DNA of 32,299 nucleotides, taken from NCBI GenBank assembly GCA_018652335.1, contig JABICI010000030.1, forward strand, positions 1-32,299, written 5' to 3'. Numbering within the stretch: the stretch's first letter is position 1; the number at the start of each line of letters is the position of its first letter. The position numbers and the translations under genes are program-made. This document shows, piece by piece, positions 15,952 through 25,289 of this stretch. The DNA comes from Flavobacteriales bacterium (lineage in GTDB: Bacteria > Bacteroidota > Bacteroidia > Flavobacteriales > BACL11). The notes below the pieces were generated by a model. The model searched no databases. It was not told the origin of the DNA and saw only the letters and a program-made list of their open reading frames with translations.

Positions 15952-16629
15952 CTAACTCTTGTATGTATATAGGTGTGCAGGCTTATGAGCAACACCTTTT
16001 TGTTTTTCATCTGTTTTTACAAGAAGATTATCCTTAGACACATTCTTTCTAAAGTTACGTTTATCTAACTTTTCATCTAGTAAAATCTCGTATAATTTCT
16101 GTAACTGAGAAAGCGTAAATCTAGATGGCAGTAAATTTGATATTAATTGATGATCAAGTTGCTTTCTAAGATATTTAATTCCTTTATCTAATATCTCGTT
16201 ATGGTCAAAGGCTAAATCACACGAAACCTTATCTAATTCTACCCACTGTGCATCTATAGCAAAAGAAGATGGTTGCGGAGTATAATCTTCCATCTTAACA
16301 AGAGCAATATAACCAACAGTAATAACTCTCTCATTGGGCTGTTTTCTATACATGTTCAACCATGATTGATCCTTGTTCTGTTTAGTTCTATCTGGATTAC
16401 CAAAAGTATAGAATTGCTTTAAGTAAATATCTTCCAAGGAAGTAAGACTCTTTAAGATTCTCTTACCTCCAGACAGAAGATCCTCATCTAGACCTAATAG
16501 ATCACCAGGAAGTGCAAACTGAAAGTCATTCTTTTCATTAACAAATTTTCGTATTAATAAAACTTTGAGCTTTTGGTCTTCATCAAAACCTAATACCACG
16601 CAATCTATAGATAAGTTAATTAAGGACAT
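15952..16629 (-). CDS. NrtR-like transcriptional regulator (Nudix domain plus winged helix)
   Basis: 225 residues. Residues 1-145 are a Nudix fold, but the Nudix box is degenerate: at 42-65 the sequence is GDLLGLDEDLLSGGKRILKS, so the catalytic REUXEE glutamates are missing, and it should bind rather than hydrolyse a ligand. Residues about 160-225 are the winged helix of NrtR-type regulators (LLPSRFTLSQLQKLYEILL, LDKRNFRKNV, AHKPAHLY). In Bacteroidota such paralogs regulate sugar use, for example AraR for arabinose. It is the last gene of the glucan operon, 19 bases after the GH-A gene, so probably controls that operon in response to a sugar or sugar phosphate; this is inferred. Confidence 0.82.
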   Translation of the reverse strand: MSLINLSIDCVVLGFDEDQKLKVLLIRKFVNEKNDFQFALPGDLLGLDEDLLSGGKRILKSLTSLEDIYLKQFYTFGNPDRTKQNKDQSWLNMYRKQPNERVITVGYIALVKMEDYTPQPSSFAIDAQWVELDKVSCDLAFDHNEILDKGIKYLRKQLDHQLISNLLPSRFTLSQLQKLYEILLDEKLDKRNFRKNVSKDNLLVKTDEKQKGVAHKPAHLYTYKS

Positions 16630-16648
16630 TTATAAAGTTATTATTGAT

Positions 16649-17917
16649 TTATTTAACATAAAATGGGAAATTAGCAGTTGCAACATTTTTATGATTGTCA
16701 CGAATATAAATAAAAAATCTGTATGGACCAGACTTTGAAGGAGCCTCAATAGATATACTAGTTTTCGATTGATTAATAATATTAAATGGAATGGGTTCTG
16801 GAGCTTTCTCATAATCACCACCAGCTTTTTTATCAGTACTTTCAGGCATTAATTGAAAATCATATATTAAACTATCATTATCAGCGTCATTGACTAAAAA
16901 ATAAAAGTCACATTCCTTACCTTTTTTAACTTTTACACTTTCAATTTTACTCTTATCATTAAGCTTAAACGCATGAATAATCGGAGCTTGGTTTCTATCA
17001 TTTTTTCCCCAATATGCATTCAAAACATCAATACTTTGTGTTGCATTTCCTTTCTTAGTAAAAAGGCCATACCATGTAGGAGTCTGTTCCTGTTTATATC
17101 CCCAAAGAAATGCATAACTTCCTAGGCATAGCTCTTTATCACTAACAATTGCTTGATAGGCTGTATTTCTAAACTCTGCTTTTTCTTTACTTGTAGCTTC
17201 TATTGCAACCCCCCAAGATGTCATAGGTGATTCCCAATGACCATATGGTCCCCATTCAGTAACCATATAAGGCTTCTCCCATCCGAACATCTTAACAGCA
17301 TCAGGTAAAAACTGAATACCTCCGTATGTATTTACACCCAGAATATCAATGCTAGGACAGTAGTTTTTAATCATAAATACTTCTGCAGGATCTATTCCTG
17401 CAGTTACAGTCATAGTTGGATGATTAGGATCAATATCTTGAATCATCTTGGCAATACCCTCTATTGCATCCCAAACTTTAAAGTTCTTATAAAAAAGGTC
17501 AACCTCGTTACCAACACACCACATGAGTAAAGCAGGATGATCTTTATATTTCAATATTTCATTTTTAAATGATTCTAATTGTGCTTTAACAGCATATTCA
17601 TCATTATAATCGAAACCATGACGTTCATGGCCTACCCAAAGACCAAGACAGACACTTAATCCCATTTTATGAGCATCATCAAGTGTCTTCTGAGCATTCT
17701 CTGTCCCCCATGTTCTAATAGAATTTCCTCCTATAGAACTTAAGACATCTAAATGAGTCTCGCCTCCTGCTCCATTAACATAATATGGAGATCCATTTCT
17801 TAATAATTGGAAACCATTTTCAGTCTTGATAATTTCAGTTATAGAAACATCTGAAATTTGAGCAAAAGAAAAACTACTAATAAAAATACCAATGAAAAAA
17901 GCCTTAATTCTTATCAT
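16649..17917 (-). CDS. Secreted clan GH-A glycoside hydrolase, family uncertain
   Basis: 422 residues; signal peptide to about residue 19 (SSFSFAQ). Residues 30-310 form a (beta/alpha)8-type hydrolase: NSIRTWGTENAQKTLDDAH, LGLWVGHERHGFDY, the acid/base in WCVGNEVD (Glu138) and the nucleophile in MVTEWGPYG (Glu221), two Glu on strands 4 and 7 as in retaining clan GH-A enzymes. Residues about 325-422 form a C-terminal beta-sandwich (DADNDSLIYDF ... PYRFFIYIRD). It resembles GH2 TIM-barrel fragments without the GH2 sandwich domains, GH5 or GH158; I cannot decide. The setting suggests activity on beta-glucan. It overlaps the preceding gene by ATGA (17914-17917). No T9SS domain, so periplasmic unless exported otherwise. 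Confidence 0.8.
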   Translation of the reverse strand: MIRIKAFFIGIFISSFSFAQISDVSITEIIKTENGFQLLRNGSPYYVNGAGGETHLDVLSSIGGNSIRTWGTENAQKTLDDAHKMGLSVCLGLWVGHERHGFDYNDEYAVKAQLESFKNEILKYKDHPALLMWCVGNEVDLFYKNFKVWDAIEGIAKMIQDIDPNHPTMTVTAGIDPAEVFMIKNYCPSIDILGVNTYGGIQFLPDAVKMFGWEKPYMVTEWGPYGHWESPMTSWGVAIEATSKEKAEFRNTAYQAIVSDKELCLGSYAFLWGYKQEQTPTWYGLFTKKGNATQSIDVLNAYWGKNDRNQAPIIHAFKLNDKSKIESVKVKKGKECDFYFLVNDADNDSLIYDFQLMPESTDKKAGGDYEKAPEPIPFNIINQSKTSISIEAPSKSGPYRFFIYIRDNHKNVATANFPFYVK

Positions 17918-19260
17918 CTAATTATTTGTACTTGTTTAGTATAAACGCTAGTATTCGATTGTAATTTAATATAATAAACACCTGGTTCTAATTGAGAAAC
18001 ATCTAAATTTAAATTATTTGAATTACTTGGAATCTCTTTAAATAACACATCCTTACCATTTACATCAAATAAAGATAAAGTCTTTTTGGCATTATCATTA
18101 AACTTGAAATCAATTTTCAGATGTTTATTAGCAGGTTGAGGATAAGCTAATAATTCTTTGCTATCTTTTATATCATTGACATCTAAAGGAATAGATGTTA
18201 AACAAAAGTCATCTAGATGGTAAATATCATAAACCCCAACAGCACCCTGATCAAAGAAAAGAACAAACCTCTCAATTGAAGATGAAGAAAAAGCTGATAA
18301 ATCAACAGTAAATTGTTGCCATTCATTAAAAGTAGAAATAGCATTATTATAACCTACAACTTCATTTCCATTTATATCTTGAAAAGATATATAAATAGGT
18401 CTTGGCGGTCCATATAATTTAAAATTAAAATACTTGTTAATACTGAGATCTAAAGTACCTTGTGAAAAATAAGAAATAATTATATCCTCGCCATTTGGAT
18501 CAGGATTACGAGTATATTCACCACTGTATTTACTTGAATTTATTCCAGTGTTATCTGGATTATAAGCATGATTTAACCACCCACTAATATAATCATATGA
18601 GTTACATGCTGAAGCAGAAGGACAGAACCTGAGATTCCAATCACAATCCCAATCAGCAAAATCAATATTAGGATCTGAAACTGTTGTACATTGATTATCA
18701 AATTCAGGACCATATAGATTATCAAAGTAATATGTATCACCAGTATTGTTTCCGATATCAAAAAGAAGGATTAAAGATGTCACATCTTCATCAGGTACTG
18801 CATTGTCAGGTCTAGAATCAAAAGTAAATTCGACTGTTTCCCATTCGTTCGCAACAGTAGTTGTAGCTGTATAGATACTATGTCTCCCATCGGGATAATT
18901 AGTAGCTCCTGCAACAGCTGAATCTTCTAACGTGATTTGCAAAGGAATACCAGCTGCTGGACTAAATACATCAACTTTCATCTTTTTGGCACCACTTATA
19001 TAATCAGTTAGCTCAAAAAATGGACCATTAGCAATTAATACAATAACATCATATGTCTCACCAGGGTTTCTTACGTATTGTGCACAAAGCTCAGAATTAT
19101 TAATAGCATTTGGAAGTGGATTATCTAGTCTTGGAGTCATTCCACCATGAACAAATTCGTAGTATCCAATACGTGTATCTTCAAAGTTTTCCCATAAAAT
19201 CTGTGAGAAACAGATAAATGGTAATAGCATGATAAGTAATGTAGAGATTTTAGTTTTCAT
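17914..19260 (-). CDS. Secreted T9SS protein with two carbohydrate-binding-like beta-sandwiches
   Basis: 448 residues; signal peptide to about residue 19 (PFICFSQ). Two similar jelly-roll modules lie at about 20-185 and 205-355; each starts with an (F)E-rich strand, has conserved WETVEFTFD / WQQFTVDLS, and ends YYFDNLYGPEF / YHLDDFCL. This pattern resembles CBM11/CIA30-type domains. Residues about 365-448 are a type A T9SS sorting domain (AYPQPANKHLKIDF ... LEPGVYYIKLQ ... KQVQIIR). Probably a surface or released glucan-binding protein. It starts 11 bases after the upstream gene and overlaps the hydrolase gene downstream. Confidence 0.8.
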   Translation of the reverse strand: MKTKISTLLIMLLPFICFSQILWENFEDTRIGYYEFVHGGMTPRLDNPLPNAINNSELCAQYVRNPGETYDVIVLIANGPFFELTDYISGAKKMKVDVFSPAAGIPLQITLEDSAVAGATNYPDGRHSIYTATTTVANEWETVEFTFDSRPDNAVPDEDVTSLILLFDIGNNTGDTYYFDNLYGPEFDNQCTTVSDPNIDFADWDCDWNLRFCPSASACNSYDYISGWLNHAYNPDNTGINSSKYSGEYTRNPDPNGEDIIISYFSQGTLDLSINKYFNFKLYGPPRPIYISFQDINGNEVVGYNNAISTFNEWQQFTVDLSAFSSSSIERFVLFFDQGAVGVYDIYHLDDFCLTSIPLDVNDIKDSKELLAYPQPANKHLKIDFKFNDNAKKTLSLFDVNGKDVLFKEIPSNSNNLNLDVSQLEPGVYYIKLQSNTSVYTKQVQIIR

Positions 19261-19271
19261 ATTAAATTTGT

Positions 19272-20519
19272 TTAGTTAGTTAATTTTATATTATCAATTT
19301 TCATGCTGATCTTATCATCAAATGTGAAAATTATATCTTTAATCCTTTCCAGATCTATAGCTGACTTTCTAATTGGAAAATCAATTAATGGAATTTTAAC
19401 TTTGTTCCACGCTGATTTCTTATCAATAGATATATTTTTAATGTATTTATCTAAAAGTATAGTCATTTTCTTGCCATCATAATCTTCAAATGAAATTTTT
19501 GTTTCTTTATAATCTTTACAATAAACATCAAACTCAAGAGATACTCCATAAATAACTTTAGTTAAATCAGTATAAAGCCAATTATTCCAACTTATAGCAA
19601 ATTCATTCCAAGTACATGTGCTGTTATCTATATTAATATCTATAAAAGTACCATCAGAATAACTAGTGTCAGAATTAATAATTATATTATCACAGTAATT
19701 AGCATTTATACCCCAAGAAGCATTTAATTTCTCTGTAAATATTTCAACTGGCAATAAAGATTCTTTAATAGCTAGTGAGGGAGATAGTTTTTTGTAGTTA
19801 TGCTGAAATGGTACAATTTTGATGTCATCAATATAAATATCAACTTTATCATAGCATTGAAGTAGAAGCTGTTTTACATTAGTTAAATCAATATTATTAG
19901 TTTGATATGAAAAAGTTGGAAGTGGTACAGTTACTTTAGTCCATTTATTTGTAACAACCCCACCATCTATACCAAGGTATCCTGCTGTTGCATAACATTG
20001 ATTTGCCGAATAATCTTCCAAAATAAAAACAATTGGTATATTATAAATAGAATCACCATCAACTCTAGCATAAAACTCAATTGCTGTATTATTTATAATA
20101 GTTGAAAGATCTTTTCCTTGCCATCCATCCCAGCCAATACCCATACCAATCCACTCGCAAGAAGGCGAATTATCAGATATTAGATGTAATGAATTTGGAG
20201 TAATTCCTTTTCTATCTTTAACTTTAACAGCTGGTAGGTCTATAGAAACATCAATTTCATCTTTATCGTAAATATCTTTAGACTTTGAGCTTATCATTGT
20301 ATAATCAACACTGGCATCTAAAGATGAATAACTGAAGGGATTACAATTTTCATCTTTATTTCCCCACACCTCATCTGATCCTCCAGTACTAAAAATATCA
20401 ATAGAAGTAAAACCATTTATACCTTCTGTAGATACAATTTCTTGATTGTATACAGAAATATCTTTCATGCTAGCACATGAAGAAAAAAATACAATCAAGA
20501 TTACAAAATATCTATTCAT
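19272..20519 (-). CDS. Lipoprotein with two CBM11-like modules
   Basis: 415 residues; lipoprotein signal with lipobox FFSSC (Cys15). Two beta-sandwich modules, about residues 35-240 and 255-415, each ending with WTKVTVPLP...IDLTNVKQLLLQ...VDIYIDDIKI or WNKVKIPLI...IDLERIKDIIFTF...MKIDNIKL, the closing pattern of CBM11/CIA30-type domains. Aromatic-rich CEWIGMGIGWDGW and CTWNEFAISWNNW in matching positions are plausible sugar-binding faces. Likely an outer-membrane surface glycan-binding protein. It is 3 bases after the preceding lipoprotein gene. Confidence 0.78.
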   Translation of the reverse strand: MNRYFVILIVFFSSCASMKDISVYNQEIVSTEGINGFTSIDIFSTGGSDEVWGNKDENCNPFSYSSLDASVDYTMISSKSKDIYDKDEIDVSIDLPAVKVKDRKGITPNSLHLISDNSPSCEWIGMGIGWDGWQGKDLSTIINNTAIEFYARVDGDSIYNIPIVFILEDYSANQCYATAGYLGIDGGVVTNKWTKVTVPLPTFSYQTNNIDLTNVKQLLLQCYDKVDIYIDDIKIVPFQHNYKKLSPSLAIKESLLPVEIFTEKLNASWGINANYCDNIIINSDTSYSDGTFIDINIDNSTCTWNEFAISWNNWLYTDLTKVIYGVSLEFDVYCKDYKETKISFEDYDGKKMTILLDKYIKNISIDKKSAWNKVKIPLIDFPIRKSAIDLERIKDIIFTFDDKISMKIDNIKLTN

Positions 20520-20522
20520 AAA

Positions 20523-21524
20523 TCAGTTTAAGATTGGCGCACCAATACTCCAAATTAAAAAATCAACATCTGCTTTTGCAAATCCAGATACAGGATTAGC
20601 TAAAAGCAATGTTCTTACATTTGATATCTTTGAAGGATTTCTTACTCCATTACCATTAGTTCCAGCTAAAACAAGTTTTTCAGCATCATTATAACATATT
20701 GAAACCATTCTCCATCCTTTCCAATCAACATCAAATTCATAATCATATCTATCCTCAGAATTAGCATCATAATATCCATCACCATTCTCATCTTCGTAAA
20801 ATTCAAATTTAAATAAAGAATTAGGTACTCCAGCAACTTGAGATATTGTACTATCACCATTAATCATAATATTAAAAAATACTTGACTTGGATCATTCAC
20901 TAAGGTATTCTGATTAAACCAAAAGCTAGATCCATAATCGATATAACCAATTAACCAATCCCATGAACATGTTCCAAATTGTTGAAGATGCTTAGTCCCC
21001 TGTCCTGAACCTCCAATTGTTAAAGCTTTTGTACATCCAGATTGGAAAAAATTAGTAAAGTTAGGGTTAAAACCACCTTCAAAATCAGTAATTAAAACAG
21101 TACTTTCATCATTATAATTCTTTGGAGACTGAATATTTAGTATTTCTGAAAGGGTATCAACATGAGCTTCAAAGGTAAGCTCTACTTCACAATCTTCAGA
21201 TACAAAAAAAGGTAAGAGAGAAGAACTACCCTCCCAAAATGAATTAGTTTGATCTATAAAATTAGATTTACCACTAATAATCTTAATAGATCCGGAAGTT
21301 AATCCCACTATTCGAATACTCCAATCAACTTGCTTTGAGAAAGAAGCGGTAAAATAAATATTCTCACCATTAGCAAACTCTGCACTATCACCAAAGATGT
21401 TAAGAGGTTCTAAAATTGACAAGTCACCATATAAATCATTTAAACTTGGTCCTTCAATTAATTCCTTTTCACAAGATGAAAAAAGAATTGGTAGAAATAA
21501 AAATAAAAATTTCAAATTTTTCAT
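20523..21524 (-). CDS. Lipoprotein, probable glycan-binding protein
   Basis: 333 residues; lipobox LFSSC at Cys18 followed by EKE, acidic as in some surface-exported Bacteroidota lipoproteins. Residues about 45-135 are a beta-rich, Ig-like stretch; 140-333 a jelly-roll-like domain starting STVLITDFEGGF and containing the calcium-loop-like DENGDGYYDANSED, and a closing VDFLIWSIG. It shares layout with the next two genes (DFEGG..., CSWDWLIGYIDYG), hence probably a third member of the same binding-protein group. No family recognised with confidence. Four bases after the barrel gene. Confidence 0.7.
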   Translation of the reverse strand: MKNLKFLFLFLPILFSSCEKELIEGPSLNDLYGDLSILEPLNIFGDSAEFANGENIYFTASFSKQVDWSIRIVGLTSGSIKIISGKSNFIDQTNSFWEGSSSLLPFFVSEDCEVELTFEAHVDTLSEILNIQSPKNYNDESTVLITDFEGGFNPNFTNFFQSGCTKALTIGGSGQGTKHLQQFGTCSWDWLIGYIDYGSSFWFNQNTLVNDPSQVFFNIMINGDSTISQVAGVPNSLFKFEFYEDENGDGYYDANSEDRYDYEFDVDWKGWRMVSICYNDAEKLVLAGTNGNGVRNPSKISNVRTLLLANPVSGFAKADVDFLIWSIGAPILN

Positions 21525-21528
21525 AATA

Positions 21529-23235
21529 TTATAAATTCATATTAAACATAAAAATTAATCTACTTAAAGAAAATTCATCTTCAGTAGCTGTTTTGTCTAA
21601 AACATTAAATTGATTGTATTGCAAAGTAAAGTAGATGTCATCAGTAAAATAATGCTGAATTCCACCGATTAATATAGTTTCTTTACTATTAAAAAAGTTA
21701 TTAGAATAATCAATAACTTGATCGTAGTTATCTCTTTCAGAAATAAATTCATTACCATCAGCATAGAAAACTTTAGCTCCACCTATGATGTTAAGATTCT
21801 TAATTATCTCAATCGAGATAGAAGCACTATATAAATTACTATTGAAGTTAATTTTCTCAAAATCAGACCCTCCTCTTTTTACAGATTCAAAATTAATTCC
21901 TCCTTCTATATTTACTTTATTTTTAAGAGAAAGCAACTTATTTAAAGCTAAGTTTGCAAACAGTGTTGATTTATTAAAATTTTTCTTTTGAGTAGTACCT
22001 TGACCTATAATCTCAGAAAAATATTGTAGAGCTATTCTAGCAGATAGATAATCTAATATTTTTATTTTATCGATATCTGCATTAACACCAATTCTATTTG
22101 GAGTTGCATCACCATATGGCATTACAGAAGAGTACATTGGATTATAATTCATCAAAGAAGTTGACAAGTTTTGATTATAAATATTTGGATCTGAGACTAT
22201 ATCTAGTAAACTAACCTTTCTTTGAGTATAGTTATTTGAATAATATGGATACGAAGTTGGCGAGTTATCAAAAACAACTCTTCTAGTTTGAGCACCAATA
22301 CTTCTAAAATCTGTATCAACATATCTGAATCCAAAGTTAACTTTGGAAATCTTATTCTTTGATTTTAAAGAAGTTTGAATAAAATTCCCACTTACTTCTG
22401 GTGCTAAATCATCTCCCTCCCATCCTCTTTTTGAAAATCCACCTTCAATTAATAACTCATAAGGAACATCATTAAAATTTCCAGAATATGCTAATTGAGT
22501 ATTTAGTACGGGGTTGTAGTACGATACAGTACTATTAGAAGAAGATAATACTTCAAATGTATTTATATAATGTGTTCCAATACTCATCTTGTTACTTAAT
22601 CGAATAACAGCTGAACCACCAATCATTAATAGCTCGGGTTTACCTAGCCACTCTAAACCTCTTACTCTTGCAGTAAAAGCATCAACGTCAACCTGCTCTA
22701 CAAAATTATACATATTGTATGAAAAGTTAGTTTGTATACCTTGTAACCTCCAATAATTATCCTTATAAAAATTCTCATAATTTACAAAATCTCTGTAAAA
22801 ATTAAAAACTGAAGGTTCATTTTTAGATAATTCTTGGTCATAATTAAAAAGTGTATATTTTGTCTGCTTTAAAAATATATCACCAACACTAAATTTAATT
22901 TTATTATTAATGACTCCTTTTGCTGTTAAATCCCTTAGTTCAACAACACTTCTATTTCCCCACATTCCACCAAATTCGTTCTGAAGTCTTATTGTTGATG
23001 ATATTTCAATATCATCAATAGGTGTAAAATGAAGTCCAAGATCTACTAAAGTAAAGCCGCCTCCATTACTTCTTGTAGATACAGTATCTAAATCCTTTAA
23101 ATCTCCATTCAAAGCATCTCTATTATACATTACTTTAGCATTTCCATCATACCATAATTTAGGTCTTATTTGAGAAAATGAAATCACAGGAAATAAAGTC
23201 ATGCATGTAATTATATATAAGAAAATATTTTTCAT
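21529..23235 (-). CDS. Outer-membrane beta-barrel protein, family unrecognised
   Basis: 568 residues; signal peptide to about 21 (FPVISFSQ). The mature chain is a succession of alternating-hydrophobicity strands (for example VDLGLHFTPIDDIEISSTIRLQ-type segments, DIYFTLQYNQFNVLD) and ends RLIFMFNMNL, resembling an outer-membrane barrel whose last strand closes the barrel. No plug, TonB box or carboxypeptidase-like domain is visible, so it is not SusC. Its ATG overlaps the previous stop by one base (TAATG), implying coupled synthesis with the preceding barrel. Function is perhaps porin-like import of oligosaccharides; that is inference from context only. Confidence 0.7.
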   Translation of the reverse strand: MKNIFLYIITCMTLFPVISFSQIRPKLWYDGNAKVMYNRDALNGDLKDLDTVSTRSNGGGFTLVDLGLHFTPIDDIEISSTIRLQNEFGGMWGNRSVVELRDLTAKGVINNKIKFSVGDIFLKQTKYTLFNYDQELSKNEPSVFNFYRDFVNYENFYKDNYWRLQGIQTNFSYNMYNFVEQVDVDAFTARVRGLEWLGKPELLMIGGSAVIRLSNKMSIGTHYINTFEVLSSSNSTVSYYNPVLNTQLAYSGNFNDVPYELLIEGGFSKRGWEGDDLAPEVSGNFIQTSLKSKNKISKVNFGFRYVDTDFRSIGAQTRRVVFDNSPTSYPYYSNNYTQRKVSLLDIVSDPNIYNQNLSTSLMNYNPMYSSVMPYGDATPNRIGVNADIDKIKILDYLSARIALQYFSEIIGQGTTQKKNFNKSTLFANLALNKLLSLKNKVNIEGGINFESVKRGGSDFEKINFNSNLYSASISIEIIKNLNIIGGAKVFYADGNEFISERDNYDQVIDYSNNFFNSKETILIGGIQHYFTDDIYFTLQYNQFNVLDKTATEDEFSLSRLIFMFNMNL

Positions 23236-25289
23236 TAGAAATTAATTTTTAGTTCAATAGTAGATTCACTACCTTTAATATTAGTTGCTTCAAAATTCTT
23301 ATCATAGAAATGAAATGCAGCATGTCTTAGAAATAAATATGCACCTTCATTTAGTTTAATGTCAAAACCAAAACCAATAAAATTTCCAAATTGATCTCTT
23401 GGCTTATATGAGGGAATATAATCTTCACTAACTCCCCAAGTAATATCATTAGGATAAGGGTCAGTATCATCTACATTTGTAAATTTATTTCCAATAACTC
23501 TTTCTATTCCATATTTTAAAACTAGTGTTGTTCTATTTGTTAATTCATAACAAGCATCAAATTGCTGATTAAAATGCCTAATAAATGCTGTAGAATTCAT
23601 TACAGGAAGTATGCTAAAAAAATCCTGGGCAGTATTATAATTAGTAAGAGAGAATAAAAACAAATTCTTAGAAAATAATCTTGTTTTATATTTCAATTGT
23701 AAATCAGATGAACAATAATACTTATCAAATAAAGGATTTCTAGCAATTGTATCATTATATGGAACTAAATTACCATTTCCATCATTAATTACAATAGAGT
23801 CTGTTACAAACTCAATATATCCACTAGATGACTTTGTACCATCTTCATCATAAACATAACCTGTAATTTCTACATTTTCAAATACACCTCTGTAATATGA
23901 ATTAAACTGTCCATAGGGACCATATCCTGAGCTAAAATAAGATATACGAGACAACATAAGTCCATTTGTATTGTGACTATATGAAAAATTAGAATTTATT
24001 CTTTCTAACTCAGAATAAAAACCAAATCCCCCTGAAATAAATAAGTCACCAATACTAAATTCTGTATTCAAACTAAACCCTTCTCTATTGTTTGCTAAAT
24101 AACCTAATCCATTAATTGGCCCCCCAAATGAGCTAAGAACAGTTGCATCAGCACCTTCTTCAATTACAGTGGTATTTACAAGGTCAACTACAGAAGTATT
24201 TTGAAACGACGAATTAACATTAACTGCTTCAGGAGCAATTTTTGAATATTGCAGTTTAAAAGGTATAATTGAGTATTCTTTTGGAATATCAAAATTTACA
24301 ACCAATAACTCACCTGTTTGTTTTTCAATTAAATGACTTTCATAGCTACCAAATCCTGCCTCACCTGTAAGTCTAATTTTATTTATTTTAAAATTAAATT
24401 CAACAGAATTAACAGCAAATTGACGATAATTATTTTTAACAGAATCAGTTGCTGTCAAAGAAGAAAAATAATTGAATGCAAAATTTGAACCATTACTTAA
24501 ATCATTATTAATTCTAATACCTGTAGCATAATCATCTTTTCCAAATGAAACTAATTCACCAATATTATTTTGTGTCTTTCCTAAAATAGATTGGAATGAA
24601 AACATTGAACTATTAGGGCCCTTTATACCAGATCCAGATAATGTAATTCCTTGAAATGCTATGTTACCAAAACGTAAATCCTGAGATATTGAACCCTTTG
24701 CATAGTATTCACTGTAACGATCTGAAGCTTGCTTGCTGAGTGGGTCATATGGAGCTCTTTCAAAGAGACTATATCTTAAATACCCTTCTTCTGCCCATGC
24801 AGTCAACTTACTTTGTCTATACCATTTGATACCTCCTGCATGTAAACTAAATCTACCTATGTCAGAATTAATAGTTGAATAAACATTAGAACCTAAATAC
24901 ATTGCAATACTATTATTATCAAATGATCCATTAAAAGGACTATTAAGCATAAGATCAGTCCCAAAACTTACATCTTTACTTGCTTTACCTGCAATTGATA
25001 ACATCATCATAGGCTCTCTATATCCCGTTCCAATTCCAATTGTTGTAGATTGAGGGTACTCTCCTTGGTAATATGAGGGAATATCAAGATCATACATTTC
25101 TTGAAAATTACGAACATATCCTAAAAACCTAAAATACCCTCCCATTCTAATATTTGCTATAGGATCTTTAACAGTTTCAGGAGTGCTTTGAAATGGAATT
25201 ATATCAGATTGTGAAAAAGTAATGAAAGGACAAAAAGCAAAGATTAAAATACTTAATAAAAACAACTTGAAATATTTGGAATTATACAT
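23235..25289 (-). CDS. Large outer-membrane beta-barrel protein, family unrecognised
   Basis: 684 residues; signal peptide to about residue 27 (CPFITFSQ). Starts with IANIRMGGYFRFLGYVRNF, then many amphipathic strands (SFGTDLMLNSPF, DIGRFSLHAGGIKWY, YLFLRHAAFHFY), and ends STIELKINF with the terminal Phe typical of outer-membrane barrels. No TonB box or plug domain is visible, and size is smaller than SusC (about 1000 residues). Its start overlaps the GH3 stop (TAATG). Context suggests a porin for glucan oligosaccharides, or an assembly partner for the next barrel. Confidence 0.7.
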   Translation of the reverse strand: MYNSKYFKLFLLSILIFAFCPFITFSQSDIIPFQSTPETVKDPIANIRMGGYFRFLGYVRNFQEMYDLDIPSYYQGEYPQSTTIGIGTGYREPMMMLSIAGKASKDVSFGTDLMLNSPFNGSFDNNSIAMYLGSNVYSTINSDIGRFSLHAGGIKWYRQSKLTAWAEEGYLRYSLFERAPYDPLSKQASDRYSEYYAKGSISQDLRFGNIAFQGITLSGSGIKGPNSSMFSFQSILGKTQNNIGELVSFGKDDYATGIRINNDLSNGSNFAFNYFSSLTATDSVKNNYRQFAVNSVEFNFKINKIRLTGEAGFGSYESHLIEKQTGELLVVNFDIPKEYSIIPFKLQYSKIAPEAVNVNSSFQNTSVVDLVNTTVIEEGADATVLSSFGGPINGLGYLANNREGFSLNTEFSIGDLFISGGFGFYSELERINSNFSYSHNTNGLMLSRISYFSSGYGPYGQFNSYYRGVFENVEITGYVYDEDGTKSSSGYIEFVTDSIVINDGNGNLVPYNDTIARNPLFDKYYCSSDLQLKYKTRLFSKNLFLFSLTNYNTAQDFFSILPVMNSTAFIRHFNQQFDACYELTNRTTLVLKYGIERVIGNKFTNVDDTDPYPNDITWGVSEDYIPSYKPRDQFGNFIGFGFDIKLNEGAYLFLRHAAFHFYDKNFEATNIKGSESTIELKINF

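Noticed and set aside
15938-15960. Possible terminator after the NrtR-like gene
   Set aside because: A T-run is present on the minus strand but the preceding stem (AGTA/TACT) is only 4 bp.
21529-25289. SusC-like TonB-dependent transporter identity for the two barrels
   Set aside because: Too short, and no TonB box, plug domain or carboxypeptidase-like N-terminal domain could be seen.
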